Source: an uncultured Johnsonella sp.
GTDB lineage: Bacteria; Bacillota; Clostridia; Lachnospirales; Lachnospiraceae
DNA: 64,000 bases
Direction: 5' to 3'
Assembly (NCBI GenBank): GCA_937927235.1
Contig: CALBCM010000014.1
Coordinates: 37,567 to 101,566, forward strand
Shown here: positions 54,901 through 63,035 of the stretch, one piece after another
Layout of the letters: each line of letters starts with the position of its first letter
Numbering within the stretch: position 1 is the stretch's first letter
The notes under the pieces: model-generated
What the model was told of the DNA's origin: nothing
The model's database searches: none
What the model saw: the letters and a program-made list of their open reading frames with translations, nothing else
Made by a program: the position numbers and the translations under genes

Positions 54901-55275
54901 ATACCAATCCTGATATACTCCTCTCAAATCCTGCTTTGGTGTTTCTGATTCTATACGAACCGTTATTACAAAATTTTTACCTATATTTTCATCCAAAAAC
55001 TCAATTCCTATATAGGAAACCGTATGCCCCGGACGTAAATAGCTGTCCTCCGCTCTTTGCTTTTGATGTACTGAGCCAAGCAGTGTTCTTCCGCTTTTTT
55101 TATTGCCTGCAGTATTAAAATCCTTATTTGTCGTCAAGCAATACCTGATTGCATCCATAATAGTCGTTTTACCAACAGCATTTACACCAAGCAGATAGGT
55201 GATATTTTTGAAATCAATAATATTATCCTGAAAATTATGCCAATTAATCAGATAAAGTCTCGTCATTCTAATCAT
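51961..55275 (-). CDS. jetC: Wadjet protein JetC (SMC-like ATPase)
   Basis: About 1104 residues from the ATG at 55273-55275 (SD GGGGAG). Walker A is GVNAVGKTT (about 30-38). Long coiled coils cover about 270-480 and 640-830, with a hinge between them. The ABC signature GEGSGGENQAPF and Walker B LILLDEAFNNM lie near the C-terminus. This is the SMC/MukB-like motor that loads with JetA and JetB and extrudes plasmid DNA. An upstream extension to 55335 overlaps jetB and is unlikely. The gene overlaps the jetB end by eight bases. Confidence 0.92.
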   Translation of the reverse strand: MIRMTRLYLINWHNFQDNIIDFKNITYLLGVNAVGKTTIMDAIRYCLTTNKDFNTAGNKKSGRTLLGSVHQKQRAEDSYLRPGHTVSYIGIEFLDENIGKNFVITVRIESETPKQDLRGVYQDWYITKPGYSLEDIPFFTKVKDGKKPTSRDSFKLDNKGMDRASNQSDARRRICRVLGIGGADSPVGKKFNEVFHMGTSLEDIKDIREFIYAYILPEPEVNIEFLQKDMRELERLQEILQEAQDREKLLAEINEKIIKSKLYLSKVKVNEILVAYTNYQGNVEQQQEKKHFLAEGAKSIGILTDRLNEFSEKKRKASDLLYEARKASENNTENKKMLSLEQENKNNENEYEKLVCEAAIFKRLSEQLSSLKKRLSGIGFFCDWRDLAEAQNISVKETISEIKKASKILADMKERIKNNDAEIRMKIDSLTKQAKSLENKIKSLEEGVICYPEEAVLVRNKINEQLREQSRKSDAKLLCELLYMTDSSWQDAVESYLNTQRFNIIISPENYLIAKKVFIYLGDKVKGIGLIDTRRLNNTEYADSDLSYLGDKVESENIYAKRYAKYVMNKVVCCDSSDDLEQYTKSVTRERLRFQNFCLQRMGKREHFIGVDAITKQLETSKKELIAIQKALGELETGKKDFDTVYNDYTEFTVSNNFALLEKYCDSEQNVKELGIKISEIKKKITEFKKNPILLAIYDRVSECKEAVKIIEDEITDIKAKKQNLEDKLKKAEESIIELEAKAMSLKTDYENILREHPEHAGEVEKKYRNERKSRRAAEIAYNFGNRVLQDKIAFNNYVNQQLIPLQQKYTAIYTCDYLEGIEDTAKYQQEYSSLQNIELERHREELSQAQIRCKDRFRKEVLFRMKDDILRARQQFKQINRVMENLEYGEESYRFGIDKSRDKELGLFYDIIMDKDNQQIDQDNEIVVVLAKNNQSAAFTSQIEDFMSRIMTDVEEHAKENLTGQKSGAKSMGMYVDYRTYLDYDIIVKNSVTEIEVPLSRVSGEGSGGENQAPFYVAICASLLQIYEQNPDGSMRLILLDEAFNNMTSDRIEPMMNMFKKLNLQLVLIAAAEKATSILPYCDITYSIIKSGNRNAIGVFERI

Positions 55276-55849
55276 TATATTCGTTCTCCCCATCTGAATT
55301 AATATACTGTGCCAGCAGCTTACTTGTCTGCTCATAGGCCTTTGAAATAGTTGTATCCGGCATTGCTAGCATCACCGAAGGATAAATCTGTACCCTTGCC
55401 TCTATATCAAGCAATTTATTTAGAGGCTGTACCAGATTGTACCTCTTGATATTTCTAAAAGAATCTTCAAGCAGCACCTTATCAAATCTTCTTGGAAGAT
55501 TTAATTTTTCATATTCTTTTTTAATTTCTTCTACCGACACTATAACCTTATCTTCGCTTATAGACAAGCTTTCTCTCTTTTCTAAATACATAAGCCTGAA
55601 GATAAGCAGCATAATACTTTCATATTTCTTCAGTATAATTCTGCCGGCCCCATAATTATTAATTAGCTGAACAACTCGCAAATTTCTATGAATAACCAAT
55701 GTATAGCCGATGGGCTGAAATATTTGCCTGAAGCTTTCCTCATGATTTATCACATAATAGTATTTTTCTCTTGTTGAATCTACATTTCCGATAATGAAGC
55801 AGTGATTCAATAAATAATTAGCTATTTCTTGTCTGATATCAATTGCCAC
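55268..55849 (-). CDS. jetB: Wadjet protein JetB (DUF4194-type, MukE-like)
   Basis: I set the start at GTG 55847-55849, with GAGGAG six bases upstream, because the longer frame uses TTG at 55909 and lacks a site. It overlaps jetA by 11 bases. The roughly 193-residue product is winged-helix-like, with RFDKVLLEDSFRNIKRYNLV near 120 and a central LINNYGAGRIILKKYESIML. The JetB/MksE subunit bridges kleisin and DNA. It is named by context between jetA and jetC and its DUF4194-like pattern. Confidence 0.85.
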   Translation of the reverse strand: MAIDIRQEIANYLLNHCFIIGNVDSTREKYYYVINHEESFRQIFQPIGYTLVIHRNLRVVQLINNYGAGRIILKKYESIMLLIFRLMYLEKRESLSISEDKVIVSVEEIKKEYEKLNLPRRFDKVLLEDSFRNIKRYNLVQPLNKLLDIEARVQIYPSVMLAMPDTTISKAYEQTSKLLAQYINSDGENEYND

Positions 55850-57260
55850 CTCTAGCTCCTCTTTTTTCAACAATAAACTCTTTGAATCTGATACCGTTGC
55901 ATTTAACAAAGATATCCTTCAGCCTGATTTCATACTCACGTTCAGAGGTTTGAGAATAGGTATACAAGCCTATAATTTTTGTCAATGCCTCAGGATTATT
56001 TTCAAATACACTGCTAATTGAAACTGCTGTTCTTCCTTGTAATATATTCCTTGCAAAGGTATTTACATTTTCTGACGTTAAGGCATTTTTTATATATTCC
56101 ATCATTTTACGATTCTTTGCTTCCACAAGCTCCATACCAAGTTCATCCATTACCGTCATCAGCTCAATCGGAGATGAGCGTTTCTTTTTTACCGGTGTTG
56201 CTAAGGAAGCACTGTCGACAAAGTTCTGGCCGAATACTTGAAAAACATTTGAGCACAGAGTATTATCCTCCCCATACAAATCTTCCTTTGTACTTATTTG
56301 ACTTGCATAATATTGGAGTATATTATTAATCCTGCTTTTAACACTGCCGTCCGAAAGTAAAAGAAACTGAGCTCTTTGAACAGCCCTTGTCCTGTACATA
56401 ATATGTCTGTCGTCAATTATTCTCATAACTGCTTCCATTTCTTCAATATCCATACGCACCTTACTGATAAGCTCTTTAATTTTATAAGCTGCTTCCGCCT
56501 GAGTCACATGCTCAACATCCATATAATCGCTTACAAGAGCATCAAATAACATATCCTCACATTTATCAAGACTCTCATAAAGGCTGGTTCTATAATAAAA
56601 GAGATTGTCATTTGTTTTGAATCTGTGGTATGCGCCTACAACTATCTTCTCCTCATATTTTTCAAAAAATTCCAGCACTTCTTCTGGCTTTTTGCCTTGC
56701 GTCAAATAATTAATATGGTCCTCAATAGAGGCGGCTAATATTCTGAGTGCCTGATTCAGATTCTCAAAGTCCTCAGATGCCTCTTTTAATACACCTTCAT
56801 AAGGACTTCCCTGTTCTGAAATATGCTCAAACATAGAATATATCTTAAATAGTTTGCCTTTATATGTAATAATTGTTGGATTGATTATTTCCTGAAACGA
56901 TTTAAGCAAAGGAACTACTTTATAGTTTACAGCAAGCTTTGGTTCTTCCTCATATTCCGCTTCTTTTTCAGTCAGCCATCCTGTATCCTTAAGCCTTCTA
57001 ACGAACCCTCCTGCTATGATACGTGCATTTATTGGATTGCCGCCGGTTTCTTCCAGCTCCTCTATATCCAGCTCCACCTGCTCATCTAAACCATAAAAGT
57101 AATCTTCCACCATATCAACTATAGTATTCTTTTCTATCGCATACATAGGCATACGTTTGCACTTATCCCAAATAAGAGTAAGAATATCAATATATTTTCT
57201 TTTATTAGTTCCGGTTAAAGGACGGAATAAATTCTCATCTATTTCATCAAAAATATTCAC
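55839..57260 (-). CDS. jetA: Wadjet protein JetA (kleisin-like)
   Basis: About 473 residues from the GTG at 57258-57260 (NIFDEIDENLFRPLTGTN), with AAAAGG nine bases upstream. ATG codons at 57287 and 57320 are alternatives without an SD. The opening, followed by RKYIDILTLIWDKCKRMP, matches the JetA (DUF5716) family that begins with IFDxIxENxFxxL. Helical segments rich in Glu and Lys fill the middle. JetA acts as the kleisin that links the JetC heads. It is the first jet gene. Subtype is not assigned. Confidence 0.85.
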   Translation of the reverse strand: MNIFDEIDENLFRPLTGTNKRKYIDILTLIWDKCKRMPMYAIEKNTIVDMVEDYFYGLDEQVELDIEELEETGGNPINARIIAGGFVRRLKDTGWLTEKEAEYEEEPKLAVNYKVVPLLKSFQEIINPTIITYKGKLFKIYSMFEHISEQGSPYEGVLKEASEDFENLNQALRILAASIEDHINYLTQGKKPEEVLEFFEKYEEKIVVGAYHRFKTNDNLFYYRTSLYESLDKCEDMLFDALVSDYMDVEHVTQAEAAYKIKELISKVRMDIEEMEAVMRIIDDRHIMYRTRAVQRAQFLLLSDGSVKSRINNILQYYASQISTKEDLYGEDNTLCSNVFQVFGQNFVDSASLATPVKKKRSSPIELMTVMDELGMELVEAKNRKMMEYIKNALTSENVNTFARNILQGRTAVSISSVFENNPEALTKIIGLYTYSQTSEREYEIRLKDIFVKCNGIRFKEFIVEKRGARGGN

Positions 57261-57326
57261 CTTTTCAATCCTTTTTCTATTCTTCATTATAATTTTTTTA
57301 TTCCAATAACACTCAATCATTACAAA

Positions 57327-58133
57327 CTAATTAAATTTTAAGTGAAGAATTAAAGTTCTATGTAATTTATCTGCAAAATACATATATATTCTTGTGATTA
57401 ATTTCAATCCATCACAGCTTTTTAATGCTCCATCAAAAAAACCATCAACCTCTATAAGTCTTGTATTAGTAAGAGCTGCAAATTCTTCTGGACTATCTAT
57501 GCTGAAATACATTTGTGCATCGGTATTTCCGGTTTTTTTAACATACTTATTGGCAAGCTTCAGTCCTTTAGAATTTGTTGCATCAAATACCAATTCTCCT
57601 TTAGGTATTAGTAATTTCATTTTCTTAATCATTTCTATAATTTTACTTTTATCAAAGTACTGGTATACTCCTGAAACAACAATCATAGTCGACAAAGAGG
57701 TATCCAGCTCCCTTATCCATTCAAAAGTAAACATATTTCCCGATATTAATCTTTCGTTATCTGCATTTCCCAGCACCCTTTTTCTAATATTTATAACATC
57801 AGGCAAATCGACTTGATAGAAGCTGGATTTAATATTATTAATACGATTATAAGCTGTTTCTAAACCGGCACCCAAAAATACTACATTGCTTTGATTATTT
57901 TCTTCAAGGAATTTAACTATCTTTTTATCTATTGTTTGTTGCCTGCAAACACTAGCCATATAAAAATATTCAGTAGTATTATTTGCTATGCTGTTTGTCG
58001 GGATATATTGTTTTAAAGATAAGGCTTTTTCATCATAAAAAAATTTTGGAAACTTCTCAGATACGTATATTCTTGCTGCAAGCGGTATATATAGAGTATT
58101 TTCTACACCATTAAGTAAATTTTCTGTATTCAT
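57327..58133 (-). CDS. Class I SAM methyltransferase of the LCM family
   Basis: A 268-residue protein. The SAM motif is VVFLGAGLETAYNRI near 82, followed by SFYQVDLPDVINIRKR and VVSGVYQYFDKSKI, all characteristic of the leucine carboxyl methyltransferase/PPM group (O-methyltransferases of small molecules or protein C-termini). The SD AAAGGAGG lies 9 bases upstream of the ATG. It sits directly before the jet genes in the same direction (66 bases to the jetA start), and 37 bases after the membrane gene. Substrate is unknown. DNA methylation is unlikely for this family. Confidence 0.82.
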   Translation of the reverse strand: MNTENLLNGVENTLYIPLAARIYVSEKFPKFFYDEKALSLKQYIPTNSIANNTTEYFYMASVCRQQTIDKKIVKFLEENNQSNVVFLGAGLETAYNRINNIKSSFYQVDLPDVINIRKRVLGNADNERLISGNMFTFEWIRELDTSLSTMIVVSGVYQYFDKSKIIEMIKKMKLLIPKGELVFDATNSKGLKLANKYVKKTGNTDAQMYFSIDSPEEFAALTNTRLIEVDGFFDGALKSCDGLKLITRIYMYFADKLHRTLILHLKFN

Positions 58134-58170
58134 AAATCAATGCCTCCTTTCTAGATGCCTCAGCAGTATT

Positions 58171-59499
58171 TTAATCTGCCAAAAAGTCCATATTTGACCA
58201 AAGCTTTTTAACAGCTTCTTCCGGATATTGAATGTCAATAAAGCTTTCAATAGCATTTTGTGGTATCGGAGAGTTTTTTCTGGCGGCAGCTCTAATCATT
58301 ACCATGGAAGTTACAATGCTGTTACAGGCAAAGAACAGAGCTATGGAAAAAGCCAACACTGTTCCCGTAACCGGCGGAATTTTTTCAATTCCCTTGGAAA
58401 GCGGTGGATATAAAAGTCTAAACCACATGAGAGCTGCAACTCCCCAAAAAATCATAAATAAAAGATTTGTTCTTCCGTCAATATTAAAGGGCATATCGGA
58501 ATAATCCCAAAATTTCATTCCGAAAAATACCTCTGTAAATACGGAGCAAAGATATTCAAACACACCTCCGAATAAAAATCCTGCAATAAAGACCGATACG
58601 TTGTTTTGCCTTTTTATTCTGCTAAGAACCACCGTGAGAATCACCGCACCAATCCCCCAGACCAGACTAAAGGGACCAAGCACCAAACTTGAACGTCTCA
58701 TAATAATATGAGCTGTTATAAAAACATATATAGTTTCAATAATATCCCCAAGCAGTGAAGAAATGAACAATACCCAAATCAATTTTTGTAAATTTATACC
58801 CTCTGCGAATATGACTCCCTGTGATTCCAAAATCCTGTCTGCTGCTGAAATTCCGTTATTTTCTCCTGTATTTTTTGTTAAAAGGCTTGGATAAAGACGA
58901 TAAATCCTTTGCCAGATTCCTCTTGAAATCCATTCCCCAAAACGATATTTATTTTTATTTAATGAGGAAAAGCTGTCTTTGTATAAATATTTCCTAAGAA
59001 AAATATAGATTACTATAATATCAATAATCAGCAATCCAACTAAAATCAATGCAATTACACGCACCAAAATAATAGGTATAAGAGTTATTAACGAAAATAA
59101 AATTGGTTGTATCGTTTCTAAGGCAATAAAACACAGCAATGATAAGATAGCGGCTCTTATAAAACTATTTTTTAAATTTCTCCCATAAAAATCATCTTTC
59201 AGCTTTCTCCTTTTTTTAGGCAGCAGATTTTGTGAAAAAGCCAATGCAAGCCTTTCTGTAATCAAGCTGTTTACAAAACCTGAAAGCAATATTCCTCCGG
59301 TACTTATATTCTGTCCTGAAGATAGAATAATCATTGACAGCATCACCACAGCAGGGCTTAATATGACCGGAAGGTTTAATACTCCGCTGTTTACATAATG
59401 CTGATCCTTCAAGCTATAAAAAACTGTGGTAATCCACCATGCAAAAAATCCATAAAAAAATAAATAAATAACTAAATCTGTTCCTGTAAATAAACGCAT
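58171..59499 (-). CDS. Membrane protein of the putative ABC permease (CmpB) family
   Basis: A 442-residue protein with about 10 hydrophobic segments. Its C-terminal half matches the PF06541 family pattern: LVLGPFSLVWGIGAVILTVVL near 285, FIAGFLFGGVFEYLCSVFTE near 312, KFWDYSDMPFNIDGRTNL near 340, and FMIFWGVAALMWF. The family name is only a label; no transport function is established. The N-terminal half also has membrane segments. It is the first gene of the run MTase-jetABCD. The ATG has AAGGAGAGGC before it. Confidence 0.78.
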   Translation of the reverse strand: MRLFTGTDLVIYLFFYGFFAWWITTVFYSLKDQHYVNSGVLNLPVILSPAVVMLSMIILSSGQNISTGGILLSGFVNSLITERLALAFSQNLLPKKRRKLKDDFYGRNLKNSFIRAAILSLLCFIALETIQPILFSLITLIPIILVRVIALILVGLLIIDIIVIYIFLRKYLYKDSFSSLNKNKYRFGEWISRGIWQRIYRLYPSLLTKNTGENNGISAADRILESQGVIFAEGINLQKLIWVLFISSLLGDIIETIYVFITAHIIMRRSSLVLGPFSLVWGIGAVILTVVLSRIKRQNNVSVFIAGFLFGGVFEYLCSVFTEVFFGMKFWDYSDMPFNIDGRTNLLFMIFWGVAALMWFRLLYPPLSKGIEKIPPVTGTVLAFSIALFFACNSIVTSMVMIRAAARKNSPIPQNAIESFIDIQYPEEAVKKLWSNMDFLAD

Positions 59500-59620
59500 G
59501 CCTCTCCTTATTTTATAAGCTGAAATAAACTGCTAAATATAAGTTACGCAATATAGAAAAAATTCTCTCAAACCCTGCAATCAATTTAAGACTTATCTTT
59601 TACAAACTCTCTCTTCCTTC

Positions 59621-59735
59621 CTAAGTCATTTTACTTATATTATGACACAGTGAAAGTATAAGTGCAATATTTTTCCACGGCTTTCTTATCGACTCGTCCT
59701 TGTACTCCCTCATAAAGTGATAGTCGTTTAAGCCT
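59621..59735 (-). pseudogene. Transposase C-terminal remnant
   Basis: A start-less frame reads LNDYHFMREYKDESIRKP and then ALILSLCHNISKM before TAG. This resembles the end of IS transposases, which often finish with a hydrophobic ICxxHNxxK motif. No inverted repeats or full element remain. It marks the right side of the Wadjet block. Confidence 0.35.
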
Positions 59736-59846
59736 CACCTTAGCTTTCTTTGCTTTAGGCGTTTCACAACAAAAAAGAAACCCGATGCTCAAAAGACAAT
59801 AGCTATAATAATTTAAAAGCTCTGCATAAAAACATGTCCAGTAATA

Positions 59847-59875
59847 TTGACAATATCAAAGTAATATTATATGAT
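59847..59875 (+). promoter_or_regulatory. Promoter of the plus-strand GT4 gene
   Basis: TTGACA (59847-59852) and TATGAT (59870-59875) lie 17 bases apart, 35 bases before the ATG. Confidence 0.65.
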
Positions 59876-59910
59876 TCAAAGCAATAATGTGATTGAAGGG
59901 GGAAGTGGAA

Positions 59911-61080
59911 ATGGAACAAAAGCCGACCGTCCTTATAGTGCATAATTATTATCAGATACCCGGTGGAGAAGATACTGTAGTTGCCAATGAAAAGGACATG
60001 CTTGAAAGCCGCGGACACAAGGTAATTCTTTATACTCGAAATAATTTAGAGCTTAAGGAGTTAGGTATAAAACAAAAAGTTTTGTTACCTTTTACAACAG
60101 TATACAATCTTCGTACCTATCAAGAAATCAGAAGAATTATCAAAGAAAAAAAAGTAGATATCGTTCATGTTCATAATACATTGAATTTAATCAGTCCTTC
60201 TGTATATTATGCAGCTTTTTCTATGAAGGTGCCTGTGGTACAGACTGTTCATAATTTTCGTTTGCTTTGTCCAAACGCAATATTTTATAGAAACCATCAT
60301 ATTTGTGAAGACTGTATTACCAAAGGCTTAGCATGTGCAGTGCAGCATAATTGTTACAGAGACAGCAAGCTACAAACACTGGCATATGTCATCAGTATAA
60401 AAATTCACAGAATAATTAAAACTTACGCAAAGCTCCACTATATTTGTCTGACGGAATTTAATAAACAAAAATTATTAAATCTTAAGCAGATTCAAAAGGA
60501 TAGAATTTTTATAAAGCCTAATTTCGTAACAAGTGTTAGGGAGTTTGTTCCGAAAGAGGAAAGAAAAGAGTATGTGATATTTGCGGGTAGATTAGATAAG
60601 TTAAAAGGAGTCGATCTGCTGTTAAAAGCGTGGAGAAAAATGAGCGATTCCGCTCCCAAGTTATTTATCTGCGGAATTGGACCTATGGAAAAATGGTGCA
60701 AAAAATTTATTGAAAAAAATCATATTAATGCGGAAATGTTAGGGTTTGTTCCTAATACAGAAGTCAGAAAATTAATCGCTTACAGTAGAGCGTTGATATT
60801 TCCGACACAATTATATGAAGGCTTCCCCATGAGTATTGTCGAAGCCTTTTCAGTTGGTACACCGGTCATTTCTTCTGATATTGGAAATGCAGGAAATGTA
60901 GTTATTGAGGGAATATCGGGCTGCAAGTTTCAGAAAGATTCTGTAAATGAGTTAATAAATGCCGTTCATAGACTTGAGAGTATGGATTTCATATACGATT
61001 CTACTTTTAAAAACTACAGTGATAAATACACGGAAGATATTAATTATAAAACTTTAATGTGTATTTACCGCAAAATGTGA
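59911..61080 (+). CDS. Family 4 glycosyltransferase
   Basis: Start ATG at 59911 with GGGGGAAGTGGAA in front; the frame also runs back to a TTG at 59893. The 389-residue product has the GT-B layout: LIVHNYYQIPGGEDTVVANE near 8, an acceptor half, and a donor half with VIFAGRLDKLKGVDLLLKAW near 225 and PTQLYEGFPMSIVEAFSVGTP near 305 (E-x7-E complete). A cysteine-rich stretch (HHICEDCITKGLACAV) near 130 suits GT4 subfamilies with a zinc-like cluster. It is an isolated gene between Wadjet and the redox cassette. Confidence 0.88.
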   Translation: MEQKPTVLIVHNYYQIPGGEDTVVANEKDMLESRGHKVILYTRNNLELKELGIKQKVLLPFTTVYNLRTYQEIRRIIKEKKVDIVHVHNTLNLISPSVYYAAFSMKVPVVQTVHNFRLLCPNAIFYRNHHICEDCITKGLACAVQHNCYRDSKLQTLAYVISIKIHRIIKTYAKLHYICLTEFNKQKLLNLKQIQKDRIFIKPNFVTSVREFVPKEERKEYVIFAGRLDKLKGVDLLLKAWRKMSDSAPKLFICGIGPMEKWCKKFIEKNHINAEMLGFVPNTEVRKLIAYSRALIFPTQLYEGFPMSIVEAFSVGTPVISSDIGNAGNVVIEGISGCKFQKDSVNELINAVHRLESMDFIYDSTFKNYSDKYTEDINYKTLMCIYRKM

Positions 61081-61143
61081 ACTACCCATTGGGTCTGATA
61101 TTGTCAATAATAGTTGGCATATATTTCTCACAGATATTGATAT

Positions 61144-61324
61144 CTATTCTACATTTTCTGCTGCACCATTTTTTGTACTCGGTTCAAGGTCAGGTAAAAT
61201 CTCAGCTATATCACTCAACCGACAATCCAGCTTAAGACAGATTTTCCAGAATTCCAACCTGCACGCTTTCACCATGCGATAGCCTTCAGAATGTGGAATA
61301 ACTGATTCCTGTCTGCTTGGACAT
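61144..61324 (-). pseudogene. XRE/Cro-type HTH regulator remnant (frameshifted)
   Basis: One frame begins MSKQTGISYSTF and stops. A second frame continues MVKACRLEFWKICLKLDCR, then LSDIAEILPDLE, before TAG. Together they match a small XRE protein in which KICxxLDCxxxDIxEILP forms the last helix. A frameshift separates the parts. Confidence 0.4.
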
Positions 61325-61348
61325 CACCGGATTTCTCCGATGATGAGC

Positions 61349-61391
61349 TAAATAAAAATAAAAGCGCCTCAGATTTCTCTGTGACGCCTTT
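61349..61391 (-). terminator. Rho-independent terminator of the redox cassette
   Basis: On the minus strand a 14-bp stem with one mismatch (61391-61378 and 61373-61360) closes a GAAA tetraloop and is followed by TTTTATTTTTATTT. It ends the cassette about 17 bases after the rubredoxin stop codon. Confidence 0.85.
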
Positions 61392-61407
61392 CTTGTACAT
61401 GATGTTC

Positions 61408-61602
61408 TTACTTTATCTTCTCAAACATATCCTTGCTGACCCCGCAGACCGGGCAGTATTAGTCATCCAGCAGCGCCTCAAAATGAGTGCCGGGAGCGAT
61501 GCTGCTGTCCTAATCACCCTTCTCGGTGTCACAGATATATCCACAGGAGTCGCACTGATATTTTGCAGGCTTATCCAATTCTTCCACTGCAGTTTCCTCA
61601 GC
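61408..61602 (-). pseudogene. Rubredoxin domain in frame with the flavodiiron gene, interrupted by stops
   Basis: The frame of the flavodiiron gene continues past its TAA (61605-61603) with AEETAVEELDKPAKYQC, then CGYICDTEKGD, TAG (61512-61510), DSSIAPGTHFEALLDD, TAA (61461-61459), YCPVCGVSKDMFEKIK and a final TAA at 61410-61408. The two CxxC-type knuckles (CDSC, CPVC) and GxxFxxL spacing are those of a rubredoxin. No frameshift was found. Normal translation cannot make this domain, although a full domain is still encoded. Confidence 0.8.
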
Positions 61603-62799
61603 TTATTCCGGTTTTCTAATCAGGCTTTCCACCAACGCAGGTATTTGAGCGAGATCTTCGTCTTCTGGATTCCACATAGAGCGAACATTCTCTTCGACCA
61701 CTTCGAAACCTGCACCGACCAGCCGTTCCTTCAAAATCTTCACTGATTCACCAGACCAGCCATAACATCCGAAGGCTGCTGCTTTCTTATTCTTGAACTT
61801 GAGCTGCTTCAGGAACTCCATCCACCCTGCTACACTGGAAAGGATGCTGTTGGAAACAGTCGGAGAACCGACTGCGATCGCGCGAGACTTGAACACCTCA
61901 GTCATGATTTCGTTCTTATCCGCCTTGGTGATGTTAAAGACCTTTACGACAGTTTCCGGACTCTGGCGATGAATTTCCTCCGCGATCTTATGCGCGATCT
62001 TTGTGGTGCCCTCCCACATGGTGTCGTAGGCGATAGTCACCTGGTCTTCCTGATAGACATCCGCCCACTCAGCATACTTCTGCACGATCTGCAGCGGGTT
62101 TTCTCTCCAAATCGCACCATGTGACGGAGCGATCATATCAAACTGCAGATTGAAGCCGCTGATCTCCACCAGCTTCTTTGTCAAGATCGGTGTGAAGGGA
62201 TTCAGGATGTTGGCGAAATATTTCATCGCTTCCTTCCAAAGCAAGCACTGATCCGCTTTATCATTAAAGAGTTCCTCGACGGCATAGTGCTGACCAAAAG
62301 CATCGTTGGAGAAAAGGATGTTATCGCCGGTCATATAAGTCGCCATGGAATCTGGCCAGTGAAGCATCCTCATCTCCACGAAGACCAGCTTCTTGCCGTT
62401 GCCGATTTCCACGCTGTCTCCGGTCTTGACCACATGAAAGCTCCATCCACGCTTTCCATACTGACCCTCGATGCTCTTTACCGCATTGGCTGTACAGTAG
62501 ATCGGTGTATCCGGGATCTCCTCCATTAAAGCAGTCAGGGAACCTGAGTGGTCACACTCACCATGATTTGCCACAATGAAATCGATCTTCTTCAGATCAA
62601 TCTCCTTCTTCAGGTTCTCCACAAAATCAAAGCGGTGTGGTGTCCAGATCGTATCAATCAGGACGGTCTTTTCCTCTTCTATCAGATAGGCATTCTGGCT
62701 GGAACCGTTCATGATGGAGTAATCATCTCCGTGGAAGCTTTCCAGTTCCCAGTCAATGTATCCAACCCAACTGACATTGCCTTTTACGTGTTTTCTCAT
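61603..62799 (-). CDS. Flavodiiron protein (A-type flavoprotein; O2/NO reductase)
   Basis: The 398-residue protein has an N-terminal metallo-lactamase-like diiron domain with NHGECDHSGS near 78-87, HWPDSM, SNDAFGQH and APSHGAIW supplying the ligands, and a C-terminal flavodoxin domain (about 255-398) with YDTMWEGTTKIAHKI, GSPTVSNSIL and FGCYGWSGES. It reduces oxygen or NO in anaerobes with electrons from rubredoxin. The start ATG overlaps the ferredoxin-like gene stop (ATGA). Base composition is richer in G+C than the Wadjet block. The stop TAA at 61605-61603 is probably recent, since rubredoxin follows in frame. Confidence 0.92.
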   Translation of the reverse strand: MRKHVKGNVSWVGYIDWELESFHGDDYSIMNGSSQNAYLIEEEKTVLIDTIWTPHRFDFVENLKKEIDLKKIDFIVANHGECDHSGSLTALMEEIPDTPIYCTANAVKSIEGQYGKRGWSFHVVKTGDSVEIGNGKKLVFVEMRMLHWPDSMATYMTGDNILFSNDAFGQHYAVEELFNDKADQCLLWKEAMKYFANILNPFTPILTKKLVEISGFNLQFDMIAPSHGAIWRENPLQIVQKYAEWADVYQEDQVTIAYDTMWEGTTKIAHKIAEEIHRQSPETVVKVFNITKADKNEIMTEVFKSRAIAVGSPTVSNSILSSVAGWMEFLKQLKFKNKKAAAFGCYGWSGESVKILKERLVGAGFEVVEENVRSMWNPEDEDLAQIPALVESLIRKPE

Positions 62800-62999
62800 A
62801 TTGCAGTATCCTCCTTAAGCTTCCTCAACGGCACTGCCGGACATCCGTTCTTCACTTCCGCAGCTGTTTTACATTCAGCAGACCCCTCTGTTTCTATAGC
62901 CTTCGCCACACCTTCATCCGTCATGGAGAAGACTTCAGGGCAAGTCCCTTTACAAAGTCCGCAGCCGATAATAGATCCGTCATTCACAAAATACTTCAT
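62796..62999 (-). CDS. Small 4Fe-4S ferredoxin-like protein with altered cluster motif
   Basis: A 67-residue protein (SD GAGG upstream). The motif is IIGCGLCKGTCPEVFSM with a later NGCP. Canonical single-cluster ferredoxins read CxGCGLCxxxCPEVF, so the first cysteine is replaced by isoleucine here. Three cysteines could hold a 3Fe cluster, or a different ligand may be used. It shares its stop with the flavodiiron start and probably supplies electrons. Confidence 0.8.
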   Translation of the reverse strand: MKYFVNDGSIIGCGLCKGTCPEVFSMTDEGVAKAIETEGSAECKTAAEVKNGCPAVPLRKLKEDTAI

Positions 63000-63035
63000 C
63001 GTATGTTCCTCGCTTTCTCTTTATTATTATTCTCT

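Larger units (their letters stand above)
59500..59910. other. Gap between Wadjet-linked genes and a plus-strand glycosyltransferase
   Basis: A 411-base region between divergent genes. It holds the transposase remnant (59621-59735) and the promoter of the plus-strand gene (59847-59875); otherwise nothing was supported. The promoter for the minus-strand Wadjet run was not identified with confidence. Confidence 0.5.

Noticed and set aside
61420..61600. Rubredoxin as an ordinary separate gene
   Set aside because: No start codon with a ribosome binding site precedes it, and two in-frame stops interrupt the domain. It reads in the flavodiiron frame.
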